A stretch of DNA of 7,197 nt from Thiotrichales bacterium (lineage in GTDB: Bacteria; Pseudomonadota; Gammaproteobacteria; UWMA-0217). The translations under genes were made by a program, and so were the position numbers. The stretch covers positions 1 through 7,197 of the forward strand of contig JANTGD010000181.1 in assembly GCA_024763135.1 (NCBI GenBank), written 5' to 3'. Under the pieces are notes generated by a model that was not told the origin of the DNA, ran no database searches, and saw only the letters and a list, made by a program, of their open reading frames with translations. Within the stretch, counting starts at the first letter, position 1. Each line of letters begins with the position of its first letter. Shown one piece after another: positions 6,381-7,197 of the stretch.

Positions 6381-6700
6381 CTGTCCGAGATTAGAGATCG
6401 TAGTGAGGGGAAGCTATTTTGAAACCAATTTTTTTACTCATTTAACCTAGAAAAATCACTTGATCGCGAAAAAGACGTGTAAGCAATTGGTGTGAATGGT
6501 GAAACAGGAAAACTCGTGGTCACCTTATTGGTGATGAAAGATTTTCCTGTTTTGCCAGGCGGGTCAAGGGCTTGCGTGGACTTTCGTGATCCAAGTGATT
6601 TTTCTAGGTTTAAGGCGAATAGCGAACCATTTTCAACGAAAACGCGGGGATAAGCGGGCCAAAAGGACTTTTTCGCAGTAGCTCATCTATTCTCTGACAG
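6381..6700. mobile_element. degenerate outer inverted-repeat element split by the 163-bp MITE
   Basis: The left arm starts CTGTCCGAGATTAGA (6381-6395). The reverse complement of the right arm (6686-6700) reads CTGTCAGAGAATAGA, 13 of 15 identical. Aligned without gaps over 45 bases inward, the arms agree at about 27 positions. Removing the MITE and one TTTAA copy leaves about 152 bp, a plausible older MITE or a deleted insertion sequence. No flanking direct repeat is evident, so the ends are approximate. Confidence 0.4.
6441..6613. mobile_element. 163-bp MITE (6446-6608) with perfect 17-bp TIRs and TTTAA target duplication
   Basis: TTTAA at 6441-6445 and 6609-6613 flanks an element whose two ends are perfect inverted copies of CCTAGAAAAATCACTTG (6446-6462 and 6592-6608). 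A second concentric pair, AAACAGGAAAA (6502-6512) and TTTTCCTGTTT (6542-6552), shares the centre at 6527, and TCACC/GGTGA closes around a short TTATT loop. There is no coding capacity. Perfect ends and an intact duplication point to recent insertion. The CCTAG termini and 5-bp AT-rich duplication resemble the IS1380 family (ISEcp1 begins CCTAGA and makes 5-bp AT-rich duplications). That parentage is an inference. Confidence 0.85.
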
Positions 6701-6739
6701 ACCACTCGTAAAGCGCCAGAATTATTCTTTTTGACAATG

Positions 6740-6910
6740 TTGGGCGCAGCCCGACGAGCCGGCAGGCTTGCCCCCCTTCGCCGCCCCGCGGATATGGCGC
6801 GTCGACTCGGTCAATCGGCCAGGGATGGCCTCCAAAAGATGCAGGTGCAAGCCGACCTGCAAAGGCGCGCCGTGTCCGTGGAATAAGGCGGGTAACCGGG
6901 GTGCCCTTTG
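6740..6910. repeat. GC-rich hairpin-bearing stretch
   Basis: This segment is visibly more GC-rich than its surroundings and holds clear small hairpins: GGCCA-GGGA-TGGCC (6817-6830) and a 7-bp stem TGCAGGT/ACCTGCA around an 8-base loop (6840-6861). It looks like dispersed intergenic repeat sequence rather than a gene, but a genome search would be needed to show copies. Confidence 0.4.
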
Positions 6911-7105
6911 TTGTGGTTCGTTTACTTTGGGGTAGCAAAGAAAATGAACTCGCGCGTGGCAATGTCCGCTTGAAAAGCATCTTGGCGGCAGCGGCGCGAA
7001 ATCACTCACCAAGCCGCTTACGGCACGCTCTCAGGTCGGCACTAAGCAACGGGGCTACCATTGCGTTTAAGCTCAACATGGTTTTGAGATTGGCGCCGCT
7101 ATGTA

Positions 7106-7140
7106 CTAGTACACCGCCAAGCCCAAACTGTCTGTATCAG
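7106..7140 (-). repeat. 35-bp dispersed repeat, copy B
   Basis: The reverse complement begins CTGATACAGACAGTTTGG and ends GCGGTGTACTAG, matching copy A (61-95) at 32 of 35 bases. At the CTAG end the flanking base change makes a 12-bp perfect palindrome, TGTACTAGTACA (7102-7113), that copy A lacks. The next bases on either side do not match those beside copy A. Confidence 0.75.
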
Positions 7141-7197
7141 TGAGTCATCAAGGGGTTAGATGTGGTTTTGTTTTTATGAATCATAGTGGTCCTATGG

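Larger units (their letters stand above)
6288..7197. other. gene-free repeat-rich region
   Basis: About 900 bases without a credible gene. In order it holds the rubredoxin leader and promoter, a degenerate inverted-repeat element interrupted by a well-preserved 163-bp MITE (6381-6700), a GC-rich hairpin-bearing stretch (about 6740-6910), a transition segment, and the inverted copy of the 35-bp repeat (7106-7140). Long minus-strand frames (6687-6980 and 6722-7012) overlap each other and read as low-complexity Arg/Pro/Gly/His-rich sequence typical of GC-rich non-coding DNA. The last 57 bases show nothing recognisable. Confidence 0.65.

Noticed and set aside
6687..7012. Two minus-strand frames of 97 and 96 codons (6687-6980, 6722-7012)
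   Set aside because: They overlap in different frames, are rich in Arg, Pro, Gly and His, show no domain, and lie over hairpin-rich GC sequence. One runs into the inverted-repeat arm at 6686-6700.
61..7140. A 7.1-kb composite transposon bounded by the 35-bp repeats
   Set aside because: No transposase or cargo-type gene lies inside, the content is conserved housekeeping genes with native gene order, and no target duplication flanks the repeats.
7040..7165. Integron attC-like site suggested by GTTAGATG near 7156
   Set aside because: There is no matching paired core and no extended palindrome joining it to an upstream core site, and no integrase or cassette is seen.

Overview
The window looks like a piece of gammaproteobacterial chromosome. 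Its core is the ffh / ypjD / CorB-type (yfjD) neighbourhood: ffh faces away from an inner-membrane YpjD-like gene that is followed by a CNNM/CBS transporter gene. This order is familiar from E. coli and its relatives. Codon use and base composition are even across these genes, and all are full length. The sequence does not support naming a genus.

Layout. 1-393 has no credible gene. It carries one copy of a 35-bp repeat (61-95) and a 94-bp palindromic element flanked by 6-bp direct repeats (261-366). 394-1755 (minus) is ffh, the SRP GTPase. 1756-2046 is the divergent control region. 2047-5510 (plus) is a tight run: ypjD-like, CorB-type CBS/CNNM protein (TTG start, Shine-Dalgarno overlapping the previous stop) and radA (TGATG overlap with its neighbour). 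5600-6105 (plus) is bolA followed two bases later by a 61-residue putative zinc-ribbon protein. 6123-6287 (minus) is a complete 54-residue rubredoxin with a TATAAT -10 box. 6288-7197 has no credible gene but is dense in repeats. It holds a 163-bp MITE with perfect 17-bp terminal repeats and a TTTAA target duplication, sitting inside an older degenerate inverted-repeat element. After that come a GC-rich stretch with spurious long frames and the second, inverted copy of the 35-bp repeat (7106-7140).

The genes serve general housekeeping: co-translational membrane targeting (Ffh), membrane proteins of the CcsA and CNNM families (YpjD, CorB-like), recombination and branch migration (RadA), Fe-S and stress biology (BolA) and electron transfer (rubredoxin). 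I see no defence, secretion, CRISPR or biosynthetic system. The new material is in the two non-coding flanks, which hold at least two defined miniature elements, one of them probably nested, and an inverted repeat pair enclosing the whole core-gene block.
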